From Oscillospiraceae bacterium (GTDB lineage: Bacteria > Bacillota > Clostridia > Oscillospirales > Ruminococcaceae), in NCBI GenBank assembly GCA_900770195.1, contig CAAGJI010000094.1:1-22362 (forward strand): 22,362 nucleotides of DNA, in the 5' to 3' direction. The position numbers and the translations under genes are program-made. Shown one piece after another: positions 14,204 through 22,362 of the stretch. The notes beneath the pieces were generated by a model, which was given only the letters and a program-made list of their open reading frames with translations, searched no databases and was not told the DNA's origin. How positions within the stretch are numbered: the first letter of the stretch is position 1; the number at the start of each line of letters is the position of its first letter.

Positions 14204-17200
14204 TTAATTGTTTCTCAGATTCTTATATAGCTCATTTGCCATAACATCCTGAACCTTTTGATAGAAATCAGGGTCATTGAAAAGTTTCTGAAAAGACTCG
14301 TTATTTTCAAGGAAACACTGCGTTACAATCTCTTTGAACTTATCAGGAAAAAGCGACTGAACAAACATTTCTGTGCTGTTGTCACTGGCATATTTCTTGA
14401 ACTTTTTAACGTCTTTATCGTCCATAAACATGCGATAAATGCCTTCGATAATAACTCGGTCTGATTCTGTGAAATCTCCGTCAAAACGTTCATTCACTTT
14501 TTCAATAATACTTTCAAGAGTATCTTTTTTCTTATTTTGTTTTTTAGAACCTGTATCATTATTTGAAACATAAACAACCTGCTTTTCATCAAGAATAATC
14601 GCACCTGTATGTGTTTCTTTTAGTTTTGCATATTCAAGTTTGATTTTATCATCAATATCAACAATTTCTTTTTCCGACTTTGGCAGTAAACGCAAGAGAT
14701 TTGATGCATACAAATATTCTGCAAATAATTCTTTATCATGTAAACGAACAATCTGAGTGATATAAGAATAAGTTCTTGTAAACTTGCGAATATAATCACG
14801 AACAGCATATCGTTCATCTTCTGCAAGGTCATTATATCGTTCGATTACAGGTCGGAACATTCCTGCCAGTTTTCCAAGTGCTATTGCATCCTGTTTTTTG
14901 CCCGACTGCTTTTCCATAAAAGTATTAAATGATTCAACATCGTCATAATTAAAAAGCATATACTCATGCAATTTGTTCCTGTAATCATATACAAGATTAG
15001 GATCTGTTTCACCTTCAACAGCTGATATTGTATAGAATGGTGCAAATGCTTTTTTGATGTCCTCTTCTGTATTTTCAAAATCAAGCACAAATGTGCTGCT
15101 TTTTCCGAACGTTGTACGGTTCAGGCGAGATAATGTTTGTACAGCATTGACGCTTTTCAATTTTTTATCTACATACATGGAATGAAGCAACGGTTCATCA
15201 AAACCTGTCTGATATTTATTTGCAACGACCAGTATATTATATCTGCTGCTATGAAATGTTTTTCTGAATTTTTTATCTGCCGTGATATATCTTCCGTTTT
15301 CATCGAGATTCATGGTTGCCTCTGTAAACGGTTTTTCGGTCGGCATTTCTTCCAGTGTTACTTCTCCCGAAAATGCAATCATAACATCGCACCCTGCCGA
15401 TTCCTGCGGATGATTTTTCATATATTCTTTTATTGCAAGATAATATCTGACAGCATTTGGTCGGCTGTCTGCAACAACCATCGCCTTGCCTTTTCCGTTT
15501 ATCTGGAATCTTCCGTTTGAAAGGAAGTTCGACATAATCATTTCTGTTTTCTGAGTGATTGTATATCCGTGTTTTTTGTAATATTTGAAAAGTGCCTTTG
15601 ATGCTGCACCCTCTATCAATTCCGGATTATCTGCTGAGATTTTTACAAGTCTGAACGCTTCCTTAATTGTTGTGTAGTTTTGCAAAACATCAAGAATAAA
15701 TCCTTCTTCAATTGCCTGACGCATGGAATAAACATGAAATGGTTCTTTCAGTGGTTTCCCGTTTTCACCGATTTTTTCTGTTGGTGTTCCGAAAACATCG
15801 AGTGTTTCACGCTTTGGTGTTGCTGTAAATGCAAAAAATGATTGATTGCTGTGTTTTCCCTGACCGATAACAGCGTTGATATAGTCATCTGTTAAATCTA
15901 CATCTTCCTCGCTGATTTCCTCTTCTTCCGCATATTCACGAACGGCTGTTCCGACATCGATCAGACTTCTGCGAAGCGTTCTCGCACTTTCTCCGCTCTG
16001 TCCCTGATGTGCTTCATCAATAATAACAGCAAACGTTCTGCCCTTGTAATTTTCCATATCTTTATAGGCAAACAGAAATTTTTGTATTGTGCAGATAATA
16101 ATTCTTTTGCCGTCGTTGATTGCTTCTGCAAGGCTGTGAGAATTTTTCTTGTCGTCAATTGCTTCCACAAGACCGACTTTATGTTCAAAGCTGTTGATCG
16201 TATCCTGTAACTGTCCGTCAAGCACAACTCTGTTCGTTACCACGATAACAGAATCAAAAACCGCCTCATCTTTTGCGTTATGTACCGATGCAAGACGATA
16301 TGCAATCCATGCAATTGAATTTGACTTGCCCGAACCTGCACTATGTTGAATGAGATAATTTTTTCCTGCTCCGTTTTGTTTCACATCTGTAAGAACCTTT
16401 CTTACAACATCGTACTGATGATAACGTGGAAACAGCAGTTTTTCTTTCATTTTTCCCGTATCTTCATCTTTTTCACGCACATGAGATACAAAGCGATGCA
16501 GAATATCCATAAGGGAATCACGCTGCAGCACTTCTTCCCACAAATAATGCGTTGCGTAACCGTCATAAATCGGATTTCCTGCATGACCGTCAATTCCCGC
16601 ACCGTTTGAACCCTGATTGAACGGCATAAAGTAGGTGTTTCCGTCTTTCAACTGCGTTGTCATCCAGACTTCGTAGAGGTCAACTGCAAAATAAACAAGA
16701 AATCTGTGGTCAAGGCGGAAACAAAATTCCTTACTGCTTCTGTCATTTTTATATTGCTTTATCGCACAATGATAGTCCTGTCCCGTCAGTTGATTTTTCA
16801 GTTCCAGGGCAACGACAGGAATGCCGTTCACGGAAAGTACCATATCAATTGTGTTGTTATGATTCGGAGAATAACGAAACTGTCTTGCACAAGTGAGAAT
16901 ATTTGCGTTGTAATGTTCCACGTTGTCGGCGTTCAATGAAGTTTCAGGCTTGAAATAACAAATTTTCAGCCGGATTCCCAAATCTTCAATGCCGTTTCGG
17001 AGAACGTTTATCAATCCACGTTCACTGATGCATTTTTCAAGGCGGTGATAGAGCTTTTCCGATGCATTTTCACCGTAATATTTCGTATATTTTGCCCATG
17101 CTTTCGGCTGTGTTTTCTCGATGAAACGGCAAAGCACGTCCATATCCATGCACTTATTCAAATCGTGTGCATTGCCTTTGCGTGAAATATATCCGCCCTT

Positions 17201-17257
17201 CTCGGATAAAAGAAACGTTTCAATATCCTGCTCAAAGCACTTTTCTTTAGTTTCCAT
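14204..17257 (-). CDS. hsdR: Type I restriction enzyme HsdR (motor and nuclease)
   Basis: The protein is 1017 residues. The N-terminal nuclease shows the PD-(D/E)xK pattern: TIDMVLSVNGIPVVALELKNQ with Asp 138, Glu 152, Lys 154. The SF2 motor follows, with Walker A HSAGSGKSNS (about 305-314), DEAH at about 414, FTATPKRET, and the QTGFDEPLL/VQTLSRLNR motif region. HsdR translocates DNA with ATP and cuts it at a distance from the HsdS site. The start METKEK behind GAGGAAG is preferred over TTG 17275. It overlaps the preceding gene by 11 bases and ends the operon. The gene is intact even though hsdM is interrupted. Confidence 0.96.
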   Translation of the reverse strand: METKEKCFEQDIETFLLSEKGGYISRKGNAHDLNKCMDMDVLCRFIEKTQPKAWAKYTKYYGENASEKLYHRLEKCISERGLINVLRNGIEDLGIRLKICYFKPETSLNADNVEHYNANILTCARQFRYSPNHNNTIDMVLSVNGIPVVALELKNQLTGQDYHCAIKQYKNDRSSKEFCFRLDHRFLVYFAVDLYEVWMTTQLKDGNTYFMPFNQGSNGAGIDGHAGNPIYDGYATHYLWEEVLQRDSLMDILHRFVSHVREKDEDTGKMKEKLLFPRYHQYDVVRKVLTDVKQNGAGKNYLIQHSAGSGKSNSIAWIAYRLASVHNAKDEAVFDSVIVVTNRVVLDGQLQDTINSFEHKVGLVEAIDDKKNSHSLAEAINDGKRIIICTIQKFLFAYKDMENYKGRTFAVIIDEAHQGQSGESARTLRRSLIDVGTAVREYAEEEEISEEDVDLTDDYINAVIGQGKHSNQSFFAFTATPKRETLDVFGTPTEKIGENGKPLKEPFHVYSMRQAIEEGFILDVLQNYTTIKEAFRLVKISADNPELIEGAASKALFKYYKKHGYTITQKTEMIMSNFLSNGRFQINGKGKAMVVADSRPNAVRYYLAIKEYMKNHPQESAGCDVMIAFSGEVTLEEMPTEKPFTEATMNLDENGRYITADKKFRKTFHSSRYNILVVANKYQTGFDEPLLHSMYVDKKLKSVNAVQTLSRLNRTTFGKSSTFVLDFENTEEDIKKAFAPFYTISAVEGETDPNLVYDYRNKLHEYMLFNYDDVESFNTFMEKQSGKKQDAIALGKLAGMFRPVIERYNDLAEDERYAVRDYIRKFTRTYSYITQIVRLHDKELFAEYLYASNLLRLLPKSEKEIVDIDDKIKLEYAKLKETHTGAIILDEKQVVYVSNNDTGSKKQNKKKDTLESIIEKVNERFDGDFTESDRVIIEGIYRMFMDDKDVKKFKKYASDNSTEMFVQSLFPDKFKEIVTQCFLENNESFQKLFNDPDFYQKVQDVMANELYKNLRNN

Positions 17258-17909
17258 TTTTTTCTTCCTCATCAAGCGTTTTTTCTAAAGTTGCTTTTGA
17301 AAGAGCTGCTCCATCCATCATTCTCATAAAAAAGTTTGTGTAGTGAATAAATGCGTCAATACATTCGCACAGTGCCTCATTCACTTTTTCAGACGGCTCT
17401 TTTGAAATCCGAATGGAGATATCATATTCTTCGCCGTTTGAAGCAGAAATGCTCTGGTAGAAACTCTTCTCGGAGTAATGGATATAACCGCTTGTATTAT
17501 CATATACATCTGCAAATCGGCTGTCGTATTGTGCCAAACCATCTTTCAGAAATTTGTCACTCATCTTTTGTCCATTGGTGTCACGCAGACTACTTATTTT
17601 TTTACCAGAGATAACACAGTCAATCAGAGTATTCTGGTCATCAGCGATAGTAGATGCATACAGTCGCATACAATTGTCAAGCTGTAGTCTCAGCATAGAT
17701 CCTGCACAAGTTAAGTTTCTTTGCTTGATAAGAACCATAAAGCCTTGTGATAGCTGAATACTCCTATTCAGTAAAGGACAGAGAAACAAATCGTACTTGG
17801 TGAACGTATTACCGATTACATATTGAGAAAGTTCAATCGTCTGGTCAATCTGCTTCTCAATGATGGTGCAGGCATCATATACTTTTTGCAGACACGCTTC
17901 GTTTGTCAT
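17247..17909 (-). CDS. Unknown protein between hsdS and hsdR
   Basis: This is a 220-residue helical protein containing RNLTCAGSMLRLQLDNCMRLYAS and a later SGYIHYSEKSF. The His/Ser pattern recalls DUF5677-like proteins, but I am not certain. AAAGGAG, which lies in the last codons of hsdS, precedes its ATG, and its 3' end overlaps hsdR. The tight packing indicates that it is made with the restriction subunits and may modulate them or act as a separate defence accessory. There is no signal peptide or nuclease motif. Confidence 0.75.
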   Translation of the reverse strand: MTNEACLQKVYDACTIIEKQIDQTIELSQYVIGNTFTKYDLFLCPLLNRSIQLSQGFMVLIKQRNLTCAGSMLRLQLDNCMRLYASTIADDQNTLIDCVISGKKISSLRDTNGQKMSDKFLKDGLAQYDSRFADVYDNTSGYIHYSEKSFYQSISASNGEEYDISIRISKEPSEKVNEALCECIDAFIHYTNFFMRMMDGAALSKATLEKTLDEEEKNGN

Positions 17910-17915
17910 TATAAA

Positions 17916-19181
17916 TCATATCTCCTTTTTTCCAGTCACGTACTCATAAATCAAAGATTTTTTATACTGCTGTAATTTTTCAATTTTCTGCTGTTTGATT
18001 GCAATTAGGTTGTCTATTTGGGTGCATTTCTGGTCGAGATAATTTATAATTTCCGTTTCCTTTTCTTTTTTTACTATAATTATTGGGACTTTGCTTAATT
18101 TATCTTTGGTAAAATGAGGGATGGTAGCTTTGTTGCATACAAAATCAATATAATTATGTTTAACGAGGGAATATAAAGAATAATATAACCACTTATTTGA
18201 AACATCTCCTTTAGGACGTGCTATCATTATAGAATTTTGGATGTAGTAGTTATTTAAACTTTCTTCAACAATTGCTGCACCACCTGCACCTGCACCACCT
18301 TCAACAACTAATAAGTCACCACATTGAACAGCGTAAAGCTGTTTTTCTATTTCAGAAAACCACATTTGTTTTAATGGCTCATAACTTATTCCAGTGAAAT
18401 GAACATTAGCTGCACACAGATAATATTCTAATGTATCACTATTCTGCTTAGGAGATGGAGAAAGCATTTTACCGAGAACTATACTGTAAATATGTCCCGC
18501 TCTTGTTACCTTGGAATTCTTCGGTATCTCTCCAATCCATTCCACGCCGCTGTCTTTCATCGGCACATCGGGATTCAGACCTTTTGTAACAGTTTCAGTA
18601 ATCAGGCTTTGTTTGTAGGCTTTCAGCCTTTCAATCTGCTTTTGCTGGTTGATGATAAGTGCGTCTATCTGGGTGCATTTTTGGTCGAGGTAGGCGGCGA
18701 TTTGGTGTTGGATAGAAAGGGGAGGGACAGGGATAGATATGTTTCTCATTTCTTGCCAACGTGTTGTCCATAAGTCGTCAACTATACCGTGACCCCAGCG
18801 ATAAAATTCATCTGCAAATTCTGATGAATGAAACAACCAACTATAATAAATGGGGTTCATTTCATTTCGAGGAGAAAGAACAGTATTTATTAAAGATACT
18901 GAGCCGTCATAATCAGAAATACCACATGAACCTCGTCTATCAGAACGACTATTTATTGCAAAATCTCCTTTTTTAACAAGTTTTCTATCATCATGGGCAT
19001 TTGTTTTTGCTGCCGTTGATAATTGTGGTACAATGCCTTTCATTGTTACAGAAAGCGGTTGATAATCAACGTCACTAACTTTTGTATTCCTAACTGTATA
19101 TAGTGTGTTTATCAAAGAAATTTCCCACTCTTTCGGAATCTCCCCAATCCAGGCAACCCCGCTGTCTTTCATCTCACGCAT
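17916..19181 (-). CDS. hsdS: Type I specificity subunit HsdS
   Basis: The 421-residue protein has two target-recognition halves, each opening with MKDSGVxWIGEIP (residues about 4 and 207) and closing with a coiled-coil spacer (YLDQKCTQIDALIINQQKQIERLKAYKQSLI and YLDQKCTQIDNLIAIKQQKIEKLQQYKKSLI). This internal repeat is the standard HsdS design for a bipartite DNA site. AAAGGAGG precedes the start. HsdS binds HsdM and HsdR. The repeated segments are also alike at DNA level, which allows half-gene exchange. Confidence 0.95.
   Translation of the reverse strand: MREMKDSGVAWIGEIPKEWEISLINTLYTVRNTKVSDVDYQPLSVTMKGIVPQLSTAAKTNAHDDRKLVKKGDFAINSRSDRRGSCGISDYDGSVSLINTVLSPRNEMNPIYYSWLFHSSEFADEFYRWGHGIVDDLWTTRWQEMRNISIPVPPLSIQHQIAAYLDQKCTQIDALIINQQKQIERLKAYKQSLITETVTKGLNPDVPMKDSGVEWIGEIPKNSKVTRAGHIYSIVLGKMLSPSPKQNSDTLEYYLCAANVHFTGISYEPLKQMWFSEIEKQLYAVQCGDLLVVEGGAGAGGAAIVEESLNNYYIQNSIMIARPKGDVSNKWLYYSLYSLVKHNYIDFVCNKATIPHFTKDKLSKVPIIIVKKEKETEIINYLDQKCTQIDNLIAIKQQKIEKLQQYKKSLIYEYVTGKKEI
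18013..18038 (-). repeat. hsdS internal repeat, copy of 18664-18689
   Basis: These 26 bases match 18664-18689 with two mismatches and encode the start of each coiled-coil spacer. A second pair, 18521-18560 and 19132-19172, encodes the two WIGEIP openings. Together they flank each recognition half. Confidence 0.75.
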
Positions 19182-19202
19182 TTTTTAATCTCCTCCTTTT
19201 TG

Positions 19203-19250
19203 CGATTGACAATTTACAATTTATAATTATCAATTTTTAATTTTCAATTG
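19203..19250. repeat. AT-rich CAATTT/AATTG tract
   Basis: Low-complexity copies of CAATTT and AATTTTCAATT fill the gap between the RhuM-like gene and hsdS. It is the only sizeable non-overlapping gap in the distal operon and resembles common Clostridia intergenic filler. Confidence 0.5.
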
Positions 19251-20260
19251 CCTTTCGTTTCAAGTATCTTCTTTACTTCTTTGTCAAAATCAGAATTGAT
19301 CTTCTGTGTTTTATTGAAAGCATCGTATTCTGCTTCTGCCTTGACTTTTGCCTGTTTTGCGGATACTCTGCCGTTGTCTGTCAACGTCTTATATCTTCTG
19401 AAACTTAAAAATTCATTAACACTTTCTGCAAATTCTTCCATTGTAAAAGTATTTTCACGTTCTATCAGATCTTCGATATAATCAAAATATCCGGAAACAG
19501 TTCTTTCAAGCTGTCTGATTTGCTTTTCATCAAGATAATTTTTCGCAACTGTTACATCAGATTTCAGGATGCGTCCGTCGGGAGAATTTTTCCATGTGGT
19601 AAGACCCATATTTTCTTTTTCCCTGTCTGCCGATGAATAGACAATTTCCGCTGCCGTCTGTCCTGTTATCGCATAGTGAAATTTGTTCTGTACTGTGGAA
19701 TAAAAACGTTTTGTAACATCTGAATTTTTGTCATAATCGATACTGCATTCCGCAAAAATATCTGTGATCTGCTGCCAGATTCTTCTTTCGCTTGCACGGA
19801 TAGAACGAACTCTTTCGAGAAGTTCTTTGAAATAGTCTTTACCGAAAACAGTTTCTCCCTGTTTCAGGCGTTCATCGTCAAGAACAAACCCTTTTATCAT
19901 ATACTCTTTCAAAACACCTGTTGCCCAGATTCTGAATTTTGTCGCCTGACGTGAATTTACACGATAACCAACAGATATAATTGCATCAAGGTTATAGAAA
20001 TCTATGTTTCGTTTTACATTTCTGCTGCCCTCTTTTTGAACTACCGAGATTTTCTCGGTAGTTGCTTCTTTTATCAATTCACCCTCTGAATATATATTTT
20101 TTAGATGCGATGATATATTATCACTTGTGCATCCAAACAATTCAGCCATGGCTTTTTGTGTGATCCAAATACTGTCATTCTGTATCACTGCATTTACGGA
20201 AACATCTGAATCATCAACATGATAAAGTACATAATGCATTTGCTTGTTCATATCATTCAT
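19244..20260 (-). CDS. RhuM family protein
   Basis: This is a 338-residue protein. SIWITQKAMAELFGCTSDNISSHLKNIYSEGEL near the N-terminus and FYNLDAIISVGYRVNSRQATKFRIWATGVLKEYMIKGF are the defining RhuM segments. They suggest a winged-helix/KilA-N-like DNA-binding part followed by a C-terminal extension. RhuM proteins are repeatedly found within type I restriction operons; their function is unsettled. The ATG at 20260 is chosen because AAAAGGAG precedes it; the longer start would translate that site. It overlaps the zeta-like gene by eight bases, implying translational coupling. Confidence 0.9.
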   Translation of the reverse strand: MNDMNKQMHYVLYHVDDSDVSVNAVIQNDSIWITQKAMAELFGCTSDNISSHLKNIYSEGELIKEATTEKISVVQKEGSRNVKRNIDFYNLDAIISVGYRVNSRQATKFRIWATGVLKEYMIKGFVLDDERLKQGETVFGKDYFKELLERVRSIRASERRIWQQITDIFAECSIDYDKNSDVTKRFYSTVQNKFHYAITGQTAAEIVYSSADREKENMGLTTWKNSPDGRILKSDVTVAKNYLDEKQIRQLERTVSGYFDYIEDLIERENTFTMEEFAESVNEFLSFRRYKTLTDNGRVSAKQAKVKAEAEYDAFNKTQKINSDFDKEVKKILETKGN

Positions 20261-20837
20261 TGCCAAACAACTCCTTTTCATTTAAAACTTTGAGCTTAAA
20301 CCAGTAAGGAAAATCGTTCGATAAATAATAAAAACTATTGTTTTTATATATGGCAAACTGTCTGAAAACCTTGTTGTTGTCATAAAAAAACACAACGTCA
20401 CAGATATCCATTACTTGAATTAATTGTTTGAAACTATCGATATATCTTCTTTCTACATCAGAATCAGGAATACCATGTCCGCCGTGTTCAACTCTGTAAG
20501 CAATACGCTTTTTCAGAATTTCAGTTGAATCAACTCCAACATAATGTAATTCAATAATATATCCTAATTCTTTTGCTTTATTTATATTTTTTATAATTCT
20601 CTTTCCGCAAAGCGTTGTTTCCTGATTAAAACTGATTCCTTTTGAAAAATTATCCTGAATTTTATTTAAAGCTATTTTTCCGGCTTTTATAACATCACTT
20701 GGATTGTTCCATTTTCCAAATTGTTTTACAATTTCATCAGTGTTAACTCGTTCCATTGACTGTAAAAAATCCATTGATTGATATAACGTTGATTTTCCTG
20801 TACCATTTACGCCGGCAATAATTACATATTTTTTCAT
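20253..20837 (-). CDS. Zeta-toxin-like P-loop kinase/ATPase
   Basis: The 194-residue protein has an N-terminal Walker A motif, AGVNGTGKST (about 9-18), then RVNTDEIVKQFG, SFNQETTLCGKRII and the Arg-bearing RVEHGGHGIPDSDVERRY. These fit the zeta toxin/COG4185 group, which phosphorylates UDP-sugars or related substrates. Its start shares one base with the stop of the small acidic gene before it, an arrangement typical of antitoxin-toxin pairs. It lies inside the restriction operon, so it may penalise loss of the locus. Toxicity is not shown. Confidence 0.85.
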   Translation of the reverse strand: MKKYVIIAGVNGTGKSTLYQSMDFLQSMERVNTDEIVKQFGKWNNPSDVIKAGKIALNKIQDNFSKGISFNQETTLCGKRIIKNINKAKELGYIIELHYVGVDSTEILKKRIAYRVEHGGHGIPDSDVERRYIDSFKQLIQVMDICDVVFFYDNNKVFRQFAIYKNNSFYYLSNDFPYWFKLKVLNEKELFGNE

Positions 20838-21016
20838 CAGAAAAGATTCCTTTCAATAGCCTGCTTTTGCTTTTCCTGTAAAATGTAATTCACGGCGGCT
20901 TCAAGAAGTTCTTTTTGTTCTTGTGTTTCAGCTTCCATTACAAGCTGTAATATTTCTTCGAGGCTCATATTGCCTAATTCATTGCACATTTGCAAATAGT
21001 CACTTTTATTTCCCAT
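20837..21016 (-). CDS. Small acidic protein, likely antitoxin of the zeta-like gene
   Basis: This is a 59-residue acidic, helical protein (MGNKSDYLQMCNELGNMSLEEILQLVMEAETQEQKELLEAAVNYILQEKQK...). ATG 21016 is used because GAAAGGAAG precedes it; the TTG at 21034 would translate that site. Its TGA overlaps the ATG of the zeta-like gene and its end carries that gene's ribosome binding site. Size, charge and order suit an antitoxin, but it has no recognised antitoxin domain. Confidence 0.7.
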   Translation of the reverse strand: MGNKSDYLQMCNELGNMSLEEILQLVMEAETQEQKELLEAAVNYILQEKQKQAIERNLF

Positions 21017-21040
21017 AGCAAATCTTCCTTTCAATGATGA

Positions 21041-22246
21041 TTAATTTCCAAATAGTTCTTTCATGAGGGCAGTTTCTTCTGCTTCAAATTCTTTTATCTC
21101 ATCAAATATGCTTTCAGAACTTACAGGAGCTGTGAATTTATAGAAAAGCCTTGTAAAAGGAATTTCATAGCCGATTTTGTCTTTCTTTCGGTTCAAAAAT
21201 GCAAGGGGATTATAAGGCAGGACATTTTTCTGAATATATGCGTCAATATCTTCGCCAAGCGGAATAATTTCCGTATCCGATGCACCTTTGACAGCCTGCG
21301 GATTTCCTTTTTTTAAAATCATCTTGCCGTTTTCGTCTGTCTGTGCCGTTTCCACTGTTACTTTTGTGAAACCGAAAAAAGCATTATCGAAAATCTTTGA
21401 TTCTACAGCAAGGTCATTTGCCGTATAGATTTTTTCTGCAAAATCGTTGTAAGCCTCCATAATGAGAGAAATACAACTGTCATCCAGATCAACACGCTTG
21501 TTGCCGATGTTCTTTCTGCGTTTCACATAGCATTTTGATGCATCGATCAGCTGAACCTTTCCAAGGCGGTTTACAGATTTGCCTTTTGTAATGACCCAGA
21601 TATAAGTGGAGATTCCCGTATTATAAAAAAGGTCAGTCGGAAGCTGAATAATCGCCTCCACCATATCGCCCTCCAGCACATAACGGCGAATTTCAGACGA
21701 ACCGCTTCCGGCATCACCAGTGAAAAGGGAAGAACCGTTCTGAATGATCGCCATTCTGCCGCTGCCTTCTTTCAGCTTCTTGATACCGTTCAGCATAAAG
21801 AGCATCTGTCCGTCAGAAATTGAAGGAAGTCCTGCTCCGAATCTGCCCTCATAACCTTTTTTTGCCTCGGCTTCAACTTCTGTCTTTTCCCTTTTCCAGT
21901 CAATACCGAACGGGGGATTTGAGATTATCTGGACTGCATTCATAGATATCATTCCTTTCCAATATTTTTAATCTCCCATATTTGCTTAAAAATGTAAAGA
22001 TTAAAGTGAATGCTATGCAATCTTGACATTTTTAAGCAAATATGAGTGTTTTCTATTAAGGAAAGGAATGAATAGAAGTATATTTATATATAATTTTGTA
22101 CTCCAGATAATTGAGATGATATAGTCAAATTCATAACCGCTGAATTTATCATCATTCAGCGTATCACCGTACATCATACCTGACGCATTTCCACCTTTGA
22201 TCAACATATCAGCTTTTGCAATGGCATATGTTTCAGGGTTGAATTC
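21041..22246 (-). pseudogene. hsdM: hsdM, type I methyltransferase, split by MITE and group II intron
   Basis: Minus-strand coding resumes after the intron at 22246 with EFNPETYAIAKADMLIKGGNASGMMYGDTLNDDKFSGYEFDYIIS. It is cut at IIS by the 186-base element and continues after it as IISNPPFGIDWKREK..., where NPPF is the adenine-methylation motif. The remainder (to MKELFGN) is a normal HsdM C-terminal half. Element plus duplicated target is 192 bases, so the frame is kept, but four in-frame stops lie inside it. The downstream piece can restart at ATG 21943 (MNAVQIISNPPFG, 300 residues) with GGAAAGG from the element. The N-terminal half is mainly outside the window. Unless the two halves work as separate chains, the enzyme is inactive. 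Confidence 0.92.
21925..22110. mobile_element. 186-base palindromic MITE-like insertion in hsdM
   Basis: The ends are perfect 9-base inverted repeats (TTATCTGGA at 21925-21933 and TCCAGATAA at 22102-22110). TTGAGA is duplicated on each side (21919-21924 and 22111-22116). Further in, ATTCCTTTCC is mirrored by GGAAAGGAAT, and the centre is a long stem, CATATTTGCTTAAAAATGT with ACATTTTTAAGCAAATATG, around a short loop. It encodes no transposase. Removing it with one TTGAGA restores the hsdM reading ATC ATC TCA AAT CCC. Confidence 0.88.
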
Positions 22247-22362
22247 GTAGAGTAGGAAAGTATCGCCTTGCTATGTTTCCATAGTAGGTTTATACAGACC
22301 CCTCACCGAACCGTGCTTACCCCTCTCGGAGTACACGGCTCTCCATTGTTATATAAAATAAA
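22247..22362 (-). mobile_element. Group II intron 3' end (domains V and VI) in hsdM
   Basis: On the minus strand, 22341-22308 is a 34-base domain V: GAGCCGTG pairs with CACGGTTC around an upper stem capped by GAGA. Domain VI follows, with CTATG-GAAA-CATAG at its tip and an unpaired A seven bases from the 3' end CTACTCTAC. The 3' splice site is between 22247 and 22246, just before the hsdM Glu codon. The intron is in the same orientation as hsdM, as needed for splicing. The rest, including any encoded protein, is beyond the window. Confidence 0.92.

Noticed and set aside
22013..22207. A separate 64-residue gene
   Set aside because: Its first half is HsdM sequence and its tail is read-through into the MITE; it is part of the broken hsdM.

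Overview
The window is a low-GC Firmicutes chromosome segment, most likely from a gut Clostridia (Oscillospiraceae/Ruminococcus-like). The evidence is strong AGGAGG-type ribosome binding sites, near-consensus sigma-A promoters with 17-base spacers, an smpB-ssrA pair, and Clostridia-style serine recombinases. No lineage marker narrows it further.

Region 1 (1-3254) is host backbone. It holds a small palindromic repeat, a perfect promoter, a sigma-region-4-like HTH protein, an Orn/Lys/Arg-decarboxylase-family PLP enzyme, a small hypothetical protein, smpB, and ssrA (tmRNA). The tmRNA has a predicted 18-residue tag ending VAA.

Region 2 (about 3246-13960) looks like an integrative element of about 10.7 kb placed at the 3' end of ssrA. 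A 9-base direct repeat (GCTCCACCA) lies at the tmRNA 3' end and again over the last sense codons of a large serine recombinase that closes the right end. Its cargo includes: a DUF1643 protein; a chimera of a C-family polymerase (PolC-like) segment with a tyrosine-phosphatase signature; a small resolvase; an XRE-controlled operon of two unfamiliar proteins behind a promoter whose whole spacer is a perfect palindrome; a stand-alone group-II-intron-type reverse transcriptase between two small ORFs, with no intron RNA beside it; and a zinc-knuckle protein coupled to the recombinase.

Region 3 (13961-14203) is a spacer with two strong hairpins and four degenerate copies of a TAATCGTTTTCT-like repeat.

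Region 4 (14204-22362, all minus strand) is a type I restriction-modification operon in the order hsdM, small acidic protein, zeta-toxin-like ATPase, RhuM-like protein, hsdS, unknown protein, hsdR. Most neighbours overlap or nearly touch. hsdM is broken twice: by a 186-base palindromic MITE-like element with a 6-base target duplication inside the NPPF catalytic motif region, and by a group II intron whose domains V and VI and 3' splice site are at the window edge. The MITE supplies stop codons to the upstream half and a ribosome binding site and start to the downstream half.

The most unusual items are the PolC/phosphatase chimera, the orphan group-II-like reverse transcriptase operon, the palindrome-governed XRE operon, and the doubly interrupted hsdM with its start-donating MITE.
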